From positions 361,627 through 425,626 of the forward strand of contig CAZWSX010000003.1 of assembly GCA_964636985.1 (NCBI GenBank): 64,000 bases of DNA, read 5' to 3'. Every line of letters begins with the position of its first letter. Within the stretch, counting starts at the first letter, position 1. This document shows, piece after piece, positions 32,619 through 41,756 of this stretch. The notes under the pieces were generated by a model, which did not search any database, was not told the DNA's origin, and saw only the letters and a program-made list of their open reading frames with translations. The translations under genes and the position numbers were made by a program. Source of the DNA: CAZWSX01 sp964636985. Lineage in GTDB: Bacteria > Planctomycetota > Planctomycetia > Pirellulales > Pirellulaceae.

Positions 32619-33710
32619 CTACAGCCACTTGTTTTCGAAGTACCAGGCGATGGTTTCGGCCATGCGTTCTTGGAGCGACTTGGGTTCGTGCAGGCCTAGA
32701 TCACGACGGGCCTTTTCGCCGCTGGCTGCCCAACAGGTGGCCGTGGCCTCGCGGATCTTATCACGGTTCAAAAGTCCAGGGCGACTGTAAAACGAGCTGA
32801 GCCCTTCGTTCGCCCAAGCAACGAGCCACGCAATAGGTTTGGGAATGGGAAAGTTGGGCGCGAAGGGTCGGCGAAGCATTGGCTTAACCATTTCGCCCCA
32901 GTCGGCGTAGGTAACGAACTCGCTTCCCGAGGCGAAATAAACGCCGGTTCCGGCAGCCAAGCGGTCGCCCGACGAAGCGGGGACGCGCTCGCCGCGATCG
33001 GCTACCGCCAAGAGCAAGTCGACGAGATCGTCGACGTAGATCATCGAGAGCAGGGGCGTGCGCCAACCGACAATCGCGTGGCACCGCGATTTGCGAATGC
33101 CCTGGAAGATGACGCATTGATCGTGGCAGCCGGGACCGAACACGATGCCCGGACGAACGATTGAAAGAGGAACGCGATCGGCGTAACTCGCCGCGGCACG
33201 TTCGCCCGCGAGTTTCGTGCGGCCGTACAGCGACACGGGCGCGGGGAGGTCGGATTCGACGCGGACCGCTCCACGAGCGACGGGGCCCGCGGCGGCGATC
33301 GAAGAAACATAGACGAGGACCGGCGGCTTAGGCTGCCGCGCGCAGGCTTCGGCGACGTTGCGAGTTCCCTGCTCGTTGACGCGCATCATTCGCGCTTTGT
33401 CGAGAGCGGCGGTCTCGGCCGCCAGATGAACCACGATCGAGGCGCCCTCGAAGGCTTTGGTGAGCGAGTCGACGTCGTCGAGCGAGGTGATGGCCGCTTC
33501 GGCCTTTGCACCGGTAACGGCCGCCGCCGCGCGGTCGCTACGAACGATTCCGCGCGCCCGGTATGCGCCATTGGAGACCAGTTGGGCGATCAGGCGACTA
33601 CCGATGAACCCATTGGCACCGGTGACTGCCACTACCTTGGTGGCCGACGGCTTGCCGGTGACGACAGGAGAGTTTTCGACAACGTTAGGGTTGCTCTGCA
33701 ACGATTTCAT
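32619..33710 (-). CDS. NAD-dependent epimerase/dehydratase (extended SDR)
   Basis: A 363-residue extended short-chain dehydrogenase: VTGANGFIGSRL as the GxxGxxG cofactor site near residue 30, VVHLAAETAA, VYVSSIAAAGP and the catalytic YGRTK (about residue 165). A short tail of about 25 residues precedes the fold. Such enzymes modify nucleotide sugars or related substrates; the exact reaction is not deducible. It ends in YFENKWL. Context (CHAT, CelD-type and WecG genes to the right) suggests polysaccharide metabolism. Confidence 0.85.
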   Translation of the reverse strand: MKSLQSNPNVVENSPVVTGKPSATKVVAVTGANGFIGSRLIAQLVSNGAYRARGIVRSDRAAAAVTGAKAEAAITSLDDVDSLTKAFEGASIVVHLAAETAALDKARMMRVNEQGTRNVAEACARQPKPPVLVYVSSIAAAGPVARGAVRVESDLPAPVSLYGRTKLAGERAAASYADRVPLSIVRPGIVFGPGCHDQCVIFQGIRKSRCHAIVGWRTPLLSMIYVDDLVDLLLAVADRGERVPASSGDRLAAGTGVYFASGSEFVTYADWGEMVKPMLRRPFAPNFPIPKPIAWLVAWANEGLSSFYSRPGLLNRDKIREATATCWAASGEKARRDLGLHEPKSLQERMAETIAWYFENKWL

Positions 33711-33817
33711 CTGAGCTAGCCTTCTAGCGATTCACGAACCGCGATTTCTTGCCATATCGGCAAATGGACCCACGAGAGTTCGCCGAGCAACACGCCAGCG
33801 AAAATCCGGCTCGACCC

Positions 33818-33845
33818 AAAAACCCGGACTCATTTGGCCGGGTTT
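33818..33845 (-). terminator. Candidate terminator of the CHAT gene
   Basis: On the - strand, AACCCGG and CCGGGTT arms (33821-33844) are followed by TTTTGGG. It lies about 105 bases past the stop of the CHAT/TPR gene. Confidence 0.6.
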
Positions 33846-33947
33846 CGTATTCCTAAAAGCAGGTCTACTGCGAATGGCGCGCCATTTTTGGTGGTCGAAA
33901 AGAGAGCGCGCAGTCTTTGCGCGCGTACACCGTTGGAGCTACGAAGA

Positions 33948-36900
33948 CTACTTCTTAGCGGCCGGCTTTATCTTGGGCTTTTTGCCTGGCTTGCCGGCGT
34001 CACCTGCGGGAAGAGGTTCGCCCACCACAGCGTCCTCGCCCGGTAGCGCTCCGACCTTCGACTTCTTGCCTGCGGGATCAGGCTTTTCGGCAGGCAACTT
34101 TTCGCCAGCGGGCATTTTTTCGCCCACTTTGCCTGCTGGTTTTTTTCCTCCCTTGTCGGCAGGCGGATCGTCACGGTCTTCTTTTGCAGCCTTGGCAGCA
34201 GCCGGCTTGAGCGCGTCCTCAGGGATGTCGACCGCCGGTAGGGGCTCTTGGCCGGGAATCGATCCACGATCGACCAGGCAGTAGGCCGCCCAGAAGAATG
34301 GATGGGTCGCCTTCGGAGCAGAATCCTTGACGTCGCTCTTGATGCGTGGTTCGTCCTTGTACGCAACGGGCGAATCCATGGCTAATAAAACGCTGCGTTG
34401 CCAGGCCGCGTCGGCCGGCATGTTCGGCTGCTCCTGGACGAACTCGCGGACCAGGTCGACGGCGGTTTTGCCGCCGGGCCGCCAGCGCGAGATCAACAAG
34501 GTCTGCGTCCCTGACGACATCAAAGCACAAGCCGAAAGGAAGACATCGTCACCAGCGGCGGGCTTTTTGATGGAGGCCTCGGCTGCCGTGTGGAACCCAG
34601 GGAGCACAACCAGATTGGGGCCGGCCATGGGGAGCGCCATCCAGTCGGTGAGGTCGGCTCCCTTGCGGGCCTTGTCGATCGGCAACGGCGACCAGGCGTA
34701 CGGGTTCTTGCTGGGTTCTTCGATATCTTGGAAGACCACCACACGATCGCAGATCGAGGCGTAAACCGGCGCCGGGATCGAAATCGGCTGCGCGATGCGT
34801 TCCGCTTGCGCGGTTGCCTTGGAAAGATCTTCGAAGGCAGTCGCTGCGACGCTGACATCATCGCGCGGAAATAGTTTTCCGGTCACCACGGCAGTGCGGC
34901 CTTCGCCCCGGTGGCCAATGGCATCGGGCAACGACAATCCCAGGGTCGGGGCGTAACGAACGCGCGTTTGAGCAATGAGCGGAGGAGCATCGGACCCGTC
35001 GCCTGCGACGAGGCACTCGAACGGCAGGTACCACAGGGCCCCGTCGGGGACCACGATTACTTCTTCGTACTTCGACCAACTATCGTCTTTGGCGTTGTTG
35101 GAGAGCGTTTTGAGCAGTCCCTTGGCGATGGCCTTCCAGTTGTTGCCGGCGATCGTTTCCGCTGGAACGTTGCCGTTCTTATCGAGATTGCCCATGTCTT
35201 TGAGCAATTTGGCGACCTCGGCCTTGAGCTTCGTCGGCGTTCCGACTTGAAAGGCGGACAGCTTATCCTTAGTCAACGCGAAGCCGTGCGTGGCGGTGCT
35301 GGTCGACGCGTAGTAAAGCATCAACTGCCGGCTGTTCATGCGTTTGCGAACTTCGGCGAGCGTGACCGCCGGCGGCATGATGAAGTCGGCCGCTTCGCGA
35401 CGGACCGCCATGTTCCGGAGAATCGTTTCCTGTTCTTCGGAAACCTTGGTCAGCTCCTGCAACAGCTTGGTCTGCTGTTCTTTTTGGGCGCGATCCTCGG
35501 GCATCAAAGGCAATGCGTGTAACGCCCCGCGGATCTCGTCGGCCTTGGTCATCAAGGGCTGGTAGCCAGGATAGTTTTGCAACAGCAAAGTGCGCTGCGT
35601 TTGCGTTCGGGGCGAGAGGGCGGTCACAGGCGATTCGAGAACTGCCCGCAGCGCCGGCAGACGTCCTCCCAAGGGAAGCGAGGCATAGAATCGGTGCCGC
35701 TTCATGCGATCGGCGACTTCGAGCGCGCGATCGTAGTCTTTGCGAGTAATCAGCACTTCCATCCACTTCTGGTAAGCCGCCGTGTAATCGCTCGACGAAA
35801 CGGCCAGCGTGTCGAACGGATGAATCGCCCAATCGGCGCCCGTAGGGTCGCGCAGCAATTGGGAGTACATCATGTCGACCGCGCGGTCGGAAAAGGCCTT
35901 GTCGGTGTGGTACTTGGTGGCCATGGTGATCTGAAAGAGCCATGGCGACGAGGATTGCTGAAACTTGAGGGCCGGCGTCAGGGCCGAGACGCCCGCGACC
36001 TGATTTCCCGACGCGAAGGCCAGACGAGCTTGCTCCAACTGGAGCCGCGCGTTGAACTTCGAGGGGGTCATGTCCTTGATCTCTTTTTGCGCCTGCTGAA
36101 GAATCGCGTCGGCTTCGGCGGTGCGTCCCAAGAGATTCAGGTTTTCCCCCGCTAACAAAAGAAGCGACGCGTGCAGCGCGCGGTACTCCGATTTTTTGGC
36201 CCAAGTGCCGGCCGGCACGAGCGGGGCAAACGGCTCACCGGTTCCCGCGAGGAGCCAGGCCAGTTGAGCACCACGGAAAGCCTCCTCCATTTCCTCGGCG
36301 ATGCCAAACTGCGCCGCGACGTAGGTAGCTTCCATAAAGCAGGTGCCGGCCTGGTCGTACTTCCCCTCTTCCAGCGCAAGTTGACCCAACTCGTTGAAAG
36401 CCGTGGCCGTGAGGGGGTGGTAGTAAACGTCGTTCGACTTGAGCGACTTGGTCAGCTCGCCGACGGCTTGCGCGGGCTTTCCCAAGGCGGCATAGGCACA
36501 GCCAAGTTGGACCTCGATCCAGCACTGCGACCAGTGATTCGGCGGCGCAGGTCGGGCCTTGAGAGCATTGACCAGCCGGTCGATGTTCGGATCGTGTTCG
36601 CTCAAGGGTCCTAAGATCTGACGGCGATGGCGAATGGCCGTGCACATGGCGCGGACGATTTCGGCGCAGCGGATAGGGATCGCTTGGCGCTGGGCCATCA
36701 AGAAGTTGTTGCCGTTGCCTAACCCGGGCCCCTGCATGCCTACGCTGTCGTAGATCATGTTGTAACGCTCGGCAAAGCGGCCGGGAATCACCGCTTCGAC
36801 CGGCGCTCCCCACGGTGTCGCCACGCCTGCGACAGGCGCGGGCTCGATGAGCACCGGAAAATCGATCTTCAACATCCAGTTGGAGTTGTCGTTGAACAGC

Positions 36901-37232
36901 TTGATGGCGGCATCGAAACTCTGAAGTGCTTTCGGCAAATTGCCTTGCTGATAGTGGCACTCGCCAATCATCGCGAGGAACGCGGCGGAATCGACCCACC
37001 GCGAATCAGCACCTCGAATCGCGCCTTTGAGGCCATCTTCGTACGATTCGAGGGCCCCTTCGTAGTTGCCTGCCAGCATGGCCGTTCGACCAGACTGAAA
37101 CTGCAGGTTGGGGACTTGGCCGATATTTGTTTGCGCGAGCGCAGGGCGAGTCGATGCCAGGCAGATTGCCGCGACCCCCAAAACCAATGCCGATGCGGAG
37201 CGAAACCAAACGCGGCTCAAAGCGGGCGTCAT
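33948..37232 (-). CDS. Secreted TPR-CHAT peptidase-like protein
   Basis: A 1094-residue protein. Start at ATG 37232 with GGAGAG nine bases upstream (an ATG at 37259 lacks a ribosome site); a signal peptide of about 33 residues (SALVLGVAAICLASTRPALA) follows. TPR-like helices run from about residue 45 to 500 (for example FQSGRTAMLAGNYEGALESY). A CHAT domain (caspase HetF-associated with TPRs) is at about 690-960: entry LYYASTSTATHGFAL, then LPFECLVAGD, His881 in PGFHTAAE and Cys902 in FLSACALMSS, the catalytic dyad. The tail (about 1020-1094) is Lys/Pro/Ala-rich. Likely a periplasmic cysteine peptidase or a derived scaffold; substrate unknown. Confidence 0.88.
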   Translation of the reverse strand: MTPALSRVWFRSASALVLGVAAICLASTRPALAQTNIGQVPNLQFQSGRTAMLAGNYEGALESYEDGLKGAIRGADSRWVDSAAFLAMIGECHYQQGNLPKALQSFDAAIKLFNDNSNWMLKIDFPVLIEPAPVAGVATPWGAPVEAVIPGRFAERYNMIYDSVGMQGPGLGNGNNFLMAQRQAIPIRCAEIVRAMCTAIRHRRQILGPLSEHDPNIDRLVNALKARPAPPNHWSQCWIEVQLGCAYAALGKPAQAVGELTKSLKSNDVYYHPLTATAFNELGQLALEEGKYDQAGTCFMEATYVAAQFGIAEEMEEAFRGAQLAWLLAGTGEPFAPLVPAGTWAKKSEYRALHASLLLLAGENLNLLGRTAEADAILQQAQKEIKDMTPSKFNARLQLEQARLAFASGNQVAGVSALTPALKFQQSSSPWLFQITMATKYHTDKAFSDRAVDMMYSQLLRDPTGADWAIHPFDTLAVSSSDYTAAYQKWMEVLITRKDYDRALEVADRMKRHRFYASLPLGGRLPALRAVLESPVTALSPRTQTQRTLLLQNYPGYQPLMTKADEIRGALHALPLMPEDRAQKEQQTKLLQELTKVSEEQETILRNMAVRREAADFIMPPAVTLAEVRKRMNSRQLMLYYASTSTATHGFALTKDKLSAFQVGTPTKLKAEVAKLLKDMGNLDKNGNVPAETIAGNNWKAIAKGLLKTLSNNAKDDSWSKYEEVIVVPDGALWYLPFECLVAGDGSDAPPLIAQTRVRYAPTLGLSLPDAIGHRGEGRTAVVTGKLFPRDDVSVAATAFEDLSKATAQAERIAQPISIPAPVYASICDRVVVFQDIEEPSKNPYAWSPLPIDKARKGADLTDWMALPMAGPNLVVLPGFHTAAEASIKKPAAGDDVFLSACALMSSGTQTLLISRWRPGGKTAVDLVREFVQEQPNMPADAAWQRSVLLAMDSPVAYKDEPRIKSDVKDSAPKATHPFFWAAYCLVDRGSIPGQEPLPAVDIPEDALKPAAAKAAKEDRDDPPADKGGKKPAGKVGEKMPAGEKLPAEKPDPAGKKSKVGALPGEDAVVGEPLPAGDAGKPGKKPKIKPAAKK

Positions 37233-37438
37233 CTTATAACTCTCCGGCAAGAAACGCATTTGGCGAGGGAGGAAGATCCAAGATCACTCGCCTTGATGCG
37301 TTAGCGCACGGTAAACCCCTGGCCGGGCGCACTTCCATCATATCGCTTGTTGCACTTAGGTGCGCTGGGGAAAACCATCCTAAAGCGGGGGTGCCTGGTA
37401 AAGGTGCATACCTAAAGTGCTGGGCCAAAAGCGCCGGA

Positions 37439-38548
37439 TCACATCCCGCTCAATGTAAAACTAGTCTTGAACAAGTTTTTCATCGTTTCGCCGGCTAACC
37501 AGACACCTTGGCGAAGCTTGGCCGAGAGTTTGGGTGCGGAGATTCGCAAGCTGACGTTGGGGCGAGGCACGGCATTCCAGCGGCTGGCCTCGATGGTGTG
37601 AGCGTGCAGCAAATCGACGGCAAAGCGGCCCTGCTCAAGGGCTTGTTTCAAGAGGAACCAGGGGAGAATCGATTCCAATTCGGGATCGTCCATCAGTGGA
37701 TCGACCACGCTGCCGTAGGCGAAGGTCACGCCCGCGGAACAGGGACGATGCTCGACGGCGACCGTGCGGCCGTCGATTTCGAGCCACGTCATCTGGAGGC
37801 GCCCTTCGGTCATCCAGCGACGGCTGAGATCGCGGAGAAAATAGACGGCTTGGTCGCCGGCAAAGACGGGCAGCGTCTTGCCATACTCGCGCGGCGTTTG
37901 CCCGAAGTCGACCAGGGATCGCCAGGCGTGCTCGAAGTCTTCGTCGCTCGTGACAGCGCGGACCTTGGCGCGGCCGGTGTTCAAGTACTTCTCTTCCACG
38001 GCCTCGATCACTTGGCGCTGCGCCTTGTCGAGCGATGCCAGGTAATCCTCGACAGACGAAGGCAGCTCGATCCGCCAATAGGGCTGGCTGGTCTGCCGCA
38101 GCACGTTGCAGTGTTCGTCCGAGAGACGACCGGCCAGCTTGGCAACCGCGCGATCGCTGGCAGCGATGCCGTCGAAGGCGAGCAAGTTCCATCCGTATTG
38201 CGCGGAGTCGGCGCAAGAGACTAGCCAAGCCGAAAGGGCATCAGCGGCGGCGCCTTCGTGCTCGACGGTCGACAGGATCGAGCGATAGTGTCCTGGCGCA
38301 TCGATACCGCCCCACAGGTGGAGCGATGCGCCAAGGGCTGCGCTTGTTTCGCGGTAGAACGGCGCCAAGCCAACCAGTTCGCCTGAATCGTCGAGCACGC
38401 CCGCGATGACGCTTTGTCGATTGGCTCCGAAGGCCTTCCACCAGGCATCGTGCCAGGTCCAACTGCGAAAGGGAACGCCGCGTGCGACGCAGTCCCATCG
38501 TGCCGCCAGTGATCCGAATTCGCTGATATCGAAGATGCGAACAAGCAT
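37439..38548 (-). CDS. CelD/BcsL-type GNAT acetyltransferase
   Basis: A 369-residue GNAT-fold protein of the BioF2-like/CelD family involved in polysaccharide or peptidoglycan modification. Visible: LDKAQRQVIEAVEEKYL (about residue 175), RMTWLEIDGRTVAVEHRPC-type strand (MTWLEIDGRTVAVEHRPC) and LLKQALEQGRFAVDLLHAH. The start ATG 38548 has a hairpin with arms CTTCGCAC/GTGCGAAG about 20 bases upstream. The gene is divergent to the WecG-like gene, 310 bases apart. Substrate is unknown. Confidence 0.8.
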   Translation of the reverse strand: MLVRIFDISEFGSLAARWDCVARGVPFRSWTWHDAWWKAFGANRQSVIAGVLDDSGELVGLAPFYRETSAALGASLHLWGGIDAPGHYRSILSTVEHEGAAADALSAWLVSCADSAQYGWNLLAFDGIAASDRAVAKLAGRLSDEHCNVLRQTSQPYWRIELPSSVEDYLASLDKAQRQVIEAVEEKYLNTGRAKVRAVTSDEDFEHAWRSLVDFGQTPREYGKTLPVFAGDQAVYFLRDLSRRWMTEGRLQMTWLEIDGRTVAVEHRPCSAGVTFAYGSVVDPLMDDPELESILPWFLLKQALEQGRFAVDLLHAHTIEASRWNAVPRPNVSLRISAPKLSAKLRQGVWLAGETMKNLFKTSFTLSGM

Positions 38549-38858
38549 GATTCGTCTCGCGGGGAGGACTTCGCACCGAAGTGCGAAGCGAGTTTAAAGA
38601 GGCGAGGGGGATGAAGCGGACGCAACGACGTATCTCAATCTTGACCCCTGTAATGTGCGGCGGCATGTGCAAAGGCGATCCGCGAGGTGTTACTTCGTGC
38701 CATCGCGCGGCACCATCGGCATAGCCGCTACATCCCGACGGAGGGCTGCGGGATGTCTCGCCATCGCGACGGCGGGTGACCGCCTGCCACTGGATCGCGA
38801 ACTACCCTTTCTGCGCCCACGAATTTGGCTGCTCCAACGAGAAGGGCGAGGAAAGAAC
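38549..38858. other. Divergent promoter region between CelD- and WecG-like genes
   Basis: No gene in 310 bases. It has a perfect 8-bp hairpin CTTCGCAC/GTGCGAAG at 38569-38588, 20 bases from the CelD-type start. The reading frame of WecG is open from 38655 but the family match begins at the ATG at 38859 with a GAGGAAAG ribosome site. Confidence 0.5.
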
Positions 38859-39647
38859 ATGTCGCGGCGAATCGAATTGTTTGGAATCCGCATCGACGCC
38901 ATGCGTCTGCGCGAAGCGGTCACAAAGTTGTCGCAGTGGCTCGACGAGGAACAACGAAGCTGCCGTTACGTGGTGACGCCCAATGTCGATCACGTGGTGA
39001 TGTTTCAGGAGCGCGCTGACTTGCGCGCGGTGTATCGCGAGGCCTCGATGGTGCTGGCCGATGGCGCGCCGGTGGTGTGGTCGTCGCGGCTGCTAGGCAA
39101 ACCGGTTCCGGAACGCGTGGCTGGCTCCGATCTGACGCCGGCGATTTTTCAAAGCATGGTCGCAACCCGGAAGCTGCGGACGTTCTTACTAGGTGCTGGG
39201 CCCGGTGTTGCCGAACGAGCGGCGGATAACATTCACAAGCAGTGGCCGGGTGTCGAGGTCGTTGGATGCTACAGCCCGCCGATGGGCTTTGAAAAGAACG
39301 AAGCCGAGAATGCCAAGATCATCCAGCTGGTGAACGAGGCCGATACCGAGCTACTTGTGGTTGGCCTGGGCGCACCGAAGCAAGAGTTGTGGATTCACAA
39401 GCACGCCCGTCAGCTGCGCGTTCGTGTGGCCCTGTGTGTGGGAGCGACGATCGATTTCCTGGCTGGCGAAAAACCGCGGGCACCAAGATGGATGCAAAAG
39501 GTGGGGCTGGAATGGCTTCACCGCGTCGCTTCCGAGCCGCGCCGCCTTTTCAAACGCTACGCACGCGATGCGATGATCTTTCCGCAACTAGTGTGGCGGC
39601 AATGGCGGTCGCCGAAGGCTTTCGCTGGTTTGCGTCGCTGGAAATAG
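38859..39647 (+). CDS. WecG/TagA/CpsF family glycosyltransferase
   Basis: A 262-residue glycosyltransferase of the WecG/TagA/CpsF family (GT26), which adds ManNAc-type or similar sugars onto lipid-linked precursors. Signature motifs: TPNVDHVVMFQE, LADGAPVVWSSRLLG, and VVGLGAPKQELWI near residue 165, plus the C-terminal GATIDFLAGEKPRAPRWMQK. The start at ATG 38859 has GAGGAAAGAAC before it; the frame extends upstream to 38655 without family likeness. Suggests an exopolysaccharide or teichoic-acid-like pathway, with CelD-type and epimerase genes nearby. Confidence 0.9.
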   Translation: MSRRIELFGIRIDAMRLREAVTKLSQWLDEEQRSCRYVVTPNVDHVVMFQERADLRAVYREASMVLADGAPVVWSSRLLGKPVPERVAGSDLTPAIFQSMVATRKLRTFLLGAGPGVAERAADNIHKQWPGVEVVGCYSPPMGFEKNEAENAKIIQLVNEADTELLVVGLGAPKQELWIHKHARQLRVRVALCVGATIDFLAGEKPRAPRWMQKVGLEWLHRVASEPRRLFKRYARDAMIFPQLVWRQWRSPKAFAGLRRWK

Positions 39648-39725
39648 CGAACCTTGTCTCGACTCGCGCTGTCGCTTCCGTCAAACTAAATGGCACTTCA
39701 CGTGTCCCAGACGGAGTAGAAGGCG

Positions 39726-40301
39726 ATGTTTATCCCGATCGATAACGAAACCTTCTACCGAACCCGCGCCGAGCTTGAAGCCGGTCTCGATCACATCCGC
39801 GAGTCGCCGCGCGATCTGGGGCGGTTGGAGATGATTGTCGTTCGTCCTAAGAAGAACAAGCGATTGCAGCTTGGGTGGTGCGAGGTCTCGCCTGAGGGTG
39901 GCCTCGAAGGAGACAACTGGGCCTTCGATTGTTGGAAGACGTTGCCTGACGGAACATCCGATCCGAGCGTGCAAGTGACGCTGATGAACTCGCGTCTGGC
40001 GCAGCTGGTGGCCGTCGAGCGATCGCGCTGGCCGCTGGCAGGCGATCAGCTCTATGTCGACCTCGACATCAGCTACGAGAATTTTCCCGTGGGCCAACGA
40101 TTCACCATTGGCGCGGCCGAGTTCGAGATCACGAGCGAGTTGCACACCGGCTGCAAGAAGTTCATCGCGCGCTATGGCGTTGATGCCATGCAGTTCGTGA
40201 ACAAGGGAGAAGGGAAGCGGCTGAATCTCCGAGGCACCTACGCCCGCGTTGTCCGCGCGGGGACGATTCGCTGCGGCGATGTGGTGCGAAAAAGATCGTA
40301 A
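39726..40301 (+). CDS. MOSC domain protein
   Basis: A 191-residue MOSC (molybdenum cofactor sulfurase C-terminal) domain protein. Such domains bind the molybdenum cofactor or its sulfur. Visible: LGWCEVSPEGGLEGDNW, LDISYENFPVGQRF, and HTGCKKFIARYG with the conserved Cys (about residue 140). Start ATG 39726. It lies 78 bases after the glycosyltransferase. Why it sits beside surface-sugar genes is unclear. Confidence 0.83.
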   Translation: MFIPIDNETFYRTRAELEAGLDHIRESPRDLGRLEMIVVRPKKNKRLQLGWCEVSPEGGLEGDNWAFDCWKTLPDGTSDPSVQVTLMNSRLAQLVAVERSRWPLAGDQLYVDLDISYENFPVGQRFTIGAAEFEITSELHTGCKKFIARYGVDAMQFVNKGEGKRLNLRGTYARVVRAGTIRCGDVVRKRS

Positions 40302-40386
40302 AGATTCTGTCTGAAAGAGTTTTTCCTTCTCACGAAAAACGCCACGCCGCCCCATCGCTGGTCGTCGCAGTTGTCGTATTGAACCT

Positions 40387-41433
40387 TTAGGGCCTCTTCT
40401 CAGGATGCCCGACGATCCACGCGTGAACCGCGAGCACGAGCGCGATGGCAGAGTGTCGACAACTATCCACCAACTGCGCGCTTATCTTTCCGCTGAGTGG
40501 AAAGTTGTCGCCAATGGTGACGGCGGGTAAATCGGGGATTCCCGCTGTCTGCTTTAAGAACTCTTGATCGACGATACCACGCTTATGCACCAATAAATTG
40601 CGAACCGCAGCCGCACATCTCAAGCGAGGACGTTTTAGAATGTCGACGATCGCCGACCCCTGCTTGGAGAATGCCACGGAATAGGCATCCTGAATATCTG
40701 CAAGTGCGCGAAACGACACGTCCTTTTTCTTGTCCTTCAAGATCGTCCCCATTTTTTTACCGACATCAAATCCATTTTTCAGTAAGTCGTCGAACGAAAT
40801 CGTGGTCTTTCCCCCGAGCGCCGCCAATGTTGTGGGGTGTGCGTTAAGCGCCGATTCCCACAGATCCTCGCTAAGCGTTTCAAACACGATCCAGCCATGA
40901 ATAACGAGCGATGAGAAATAGCCGTCTAATTGGCGCTGTCGACGGGGATACTCTCTTCCCGCGTAGGCGGCAACCTCCCCAGTCTCGATTAAGCCAACGC
41001 TCACTGGCATATCTTCAATTCCGAGAGCCCATCGCTGAAGGGAATCGCCGACCACTCGGGCGGTTTCCAGCGTTTCCTCAGTGACTTCGCCGACGAATTC
41101 ACCAGTTGATGTATTTGGGTTTCGATTGAGCGGGGCACAGATGAGAGCGTAGGCTTGCTGATACAGCCTGCCAAAATCAAAAATGGATTGAGGCGTTCGA
41201 GCGTATTCCCAAAGCCGCTCCTGATTCTGGTGGAATGCTTTGGCAACATCCTCTAGGCCGCTTAGTCGAAACGACCCGTTGTCCAGTGCTTCCTGGAAAC
41301 GTTTCCCGTTCAATTCCAGACCGTCGTCTTCGATCGTAAACCCAGTTCCTCCATAGATCGCAGCGCGAAAGTCTTTGACTCTGTCATGTCGCCGCTGCAC
41401 ATCGGCGGGCGTTACGTGGGCCTTCTCTTCCAT
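40387..41433 (-). CDS. HEPN-like protein, solitary
   Basis: A 348-residue soluble protein, start ATG 41433 with GGGGAG seven bases upstream (a GTG at 41448 lacks this). The C-terminal helical part has RNLLVHKRGIVD, an R-x4-H pattern that marks many HEPN RNase or nucleotide-binding domains. The rest (ERLWEYARTPQSIFDFGRLY and so on) is not recognised. HEPN genes are common in toxin-antitoxin and defence loci, yet no partner gene is adjacent. Base composition looks AT-richer than the neighbouring genes by eye. Downstream it faces the MOSC gene. Confidence 0.6.
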   Translation of the reverse strand: MEEKAHVTPADVQRRHDRVKDFRAAIYGGTGFTIEDDGLELNGKRFQEALDNGSFRLSGLEDVAKAFHQNQERLWEYARTPQSIFDFGRLYQQAYALICAPLNRNPNTSTGEFVGEVTEETLETARVVGDSLQRWALGIEDMPVSVGLIETGEVAAYAGREYPRRQRQLDGYFSSLVIHGWIVFETLSEDLWESALNAHPTTLAALGGKTTISFDDLLKNGFDVGKKMGTILKDKKKDVSFRALADIQDAYSVAFSKQGSAIVDILKRPRLRCAAAVRNLLVHKRGIVDQEFLKQTAGIPDLPAVTIGDNFPLSGKISAQLVDSCRHSAIALVLAVHAWIVGHPEKRP

Positions 41434-41756
41434 AGCTTCGCTCCCCACAGACGTGCAAAGCCGCCATGATAGGTGTAGCCATAGCGAAAAGCACCAGTGG
41501 CAAGTTCGGTGCGAATCAACACGCGAAACCTGCTGCCACGAAGAGGAGATGTGCTTGTAGCGGCGCTCTTTTTCGAATCGTAGATTGCGGCCGGAGGCTC
41601 ATTCACTTTAGGGAAAAAATGTAAGCGTCTTCCCCTCTCTCCTGCCTTACGACATAATGTCGTAAATCATCCGCCCGCGATTTCTGGCGCGGATCTGCAT
41701 TGGTCCTCTGGTGAATTGTTCCTGGTGAATTGTCCTTGGTGCGTGGGGGACGTCGC
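41434..41756. other. Divergent region with 19-bp palindrome
   Basis: No gene in 323 bases. It holds the perfect palindrome at 41647-41665 and a direct repeat, TGGTGAATTGT, at about 41709-41719 and 41723-41733, close to the start of the secreted gene at 41757. Confidence 0.55.
41647..41665. promoter_or_regulatory. Perfect palindromic operator candidate
   Basis: The 19-bp sequence TTACGACATAATGTCGTAA is a perfect inverted repeat around a single A. It contains CATAAT, close to a -10 box. It lies 92 bases before the ATG at 41757 and 214 bases from the HEPN gene start. BlaI/MecI-type repressors bind TACA/TGTA-like dyads, so one of these is a possible binder, but no such gene is in the window. Confidence 0.6.
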
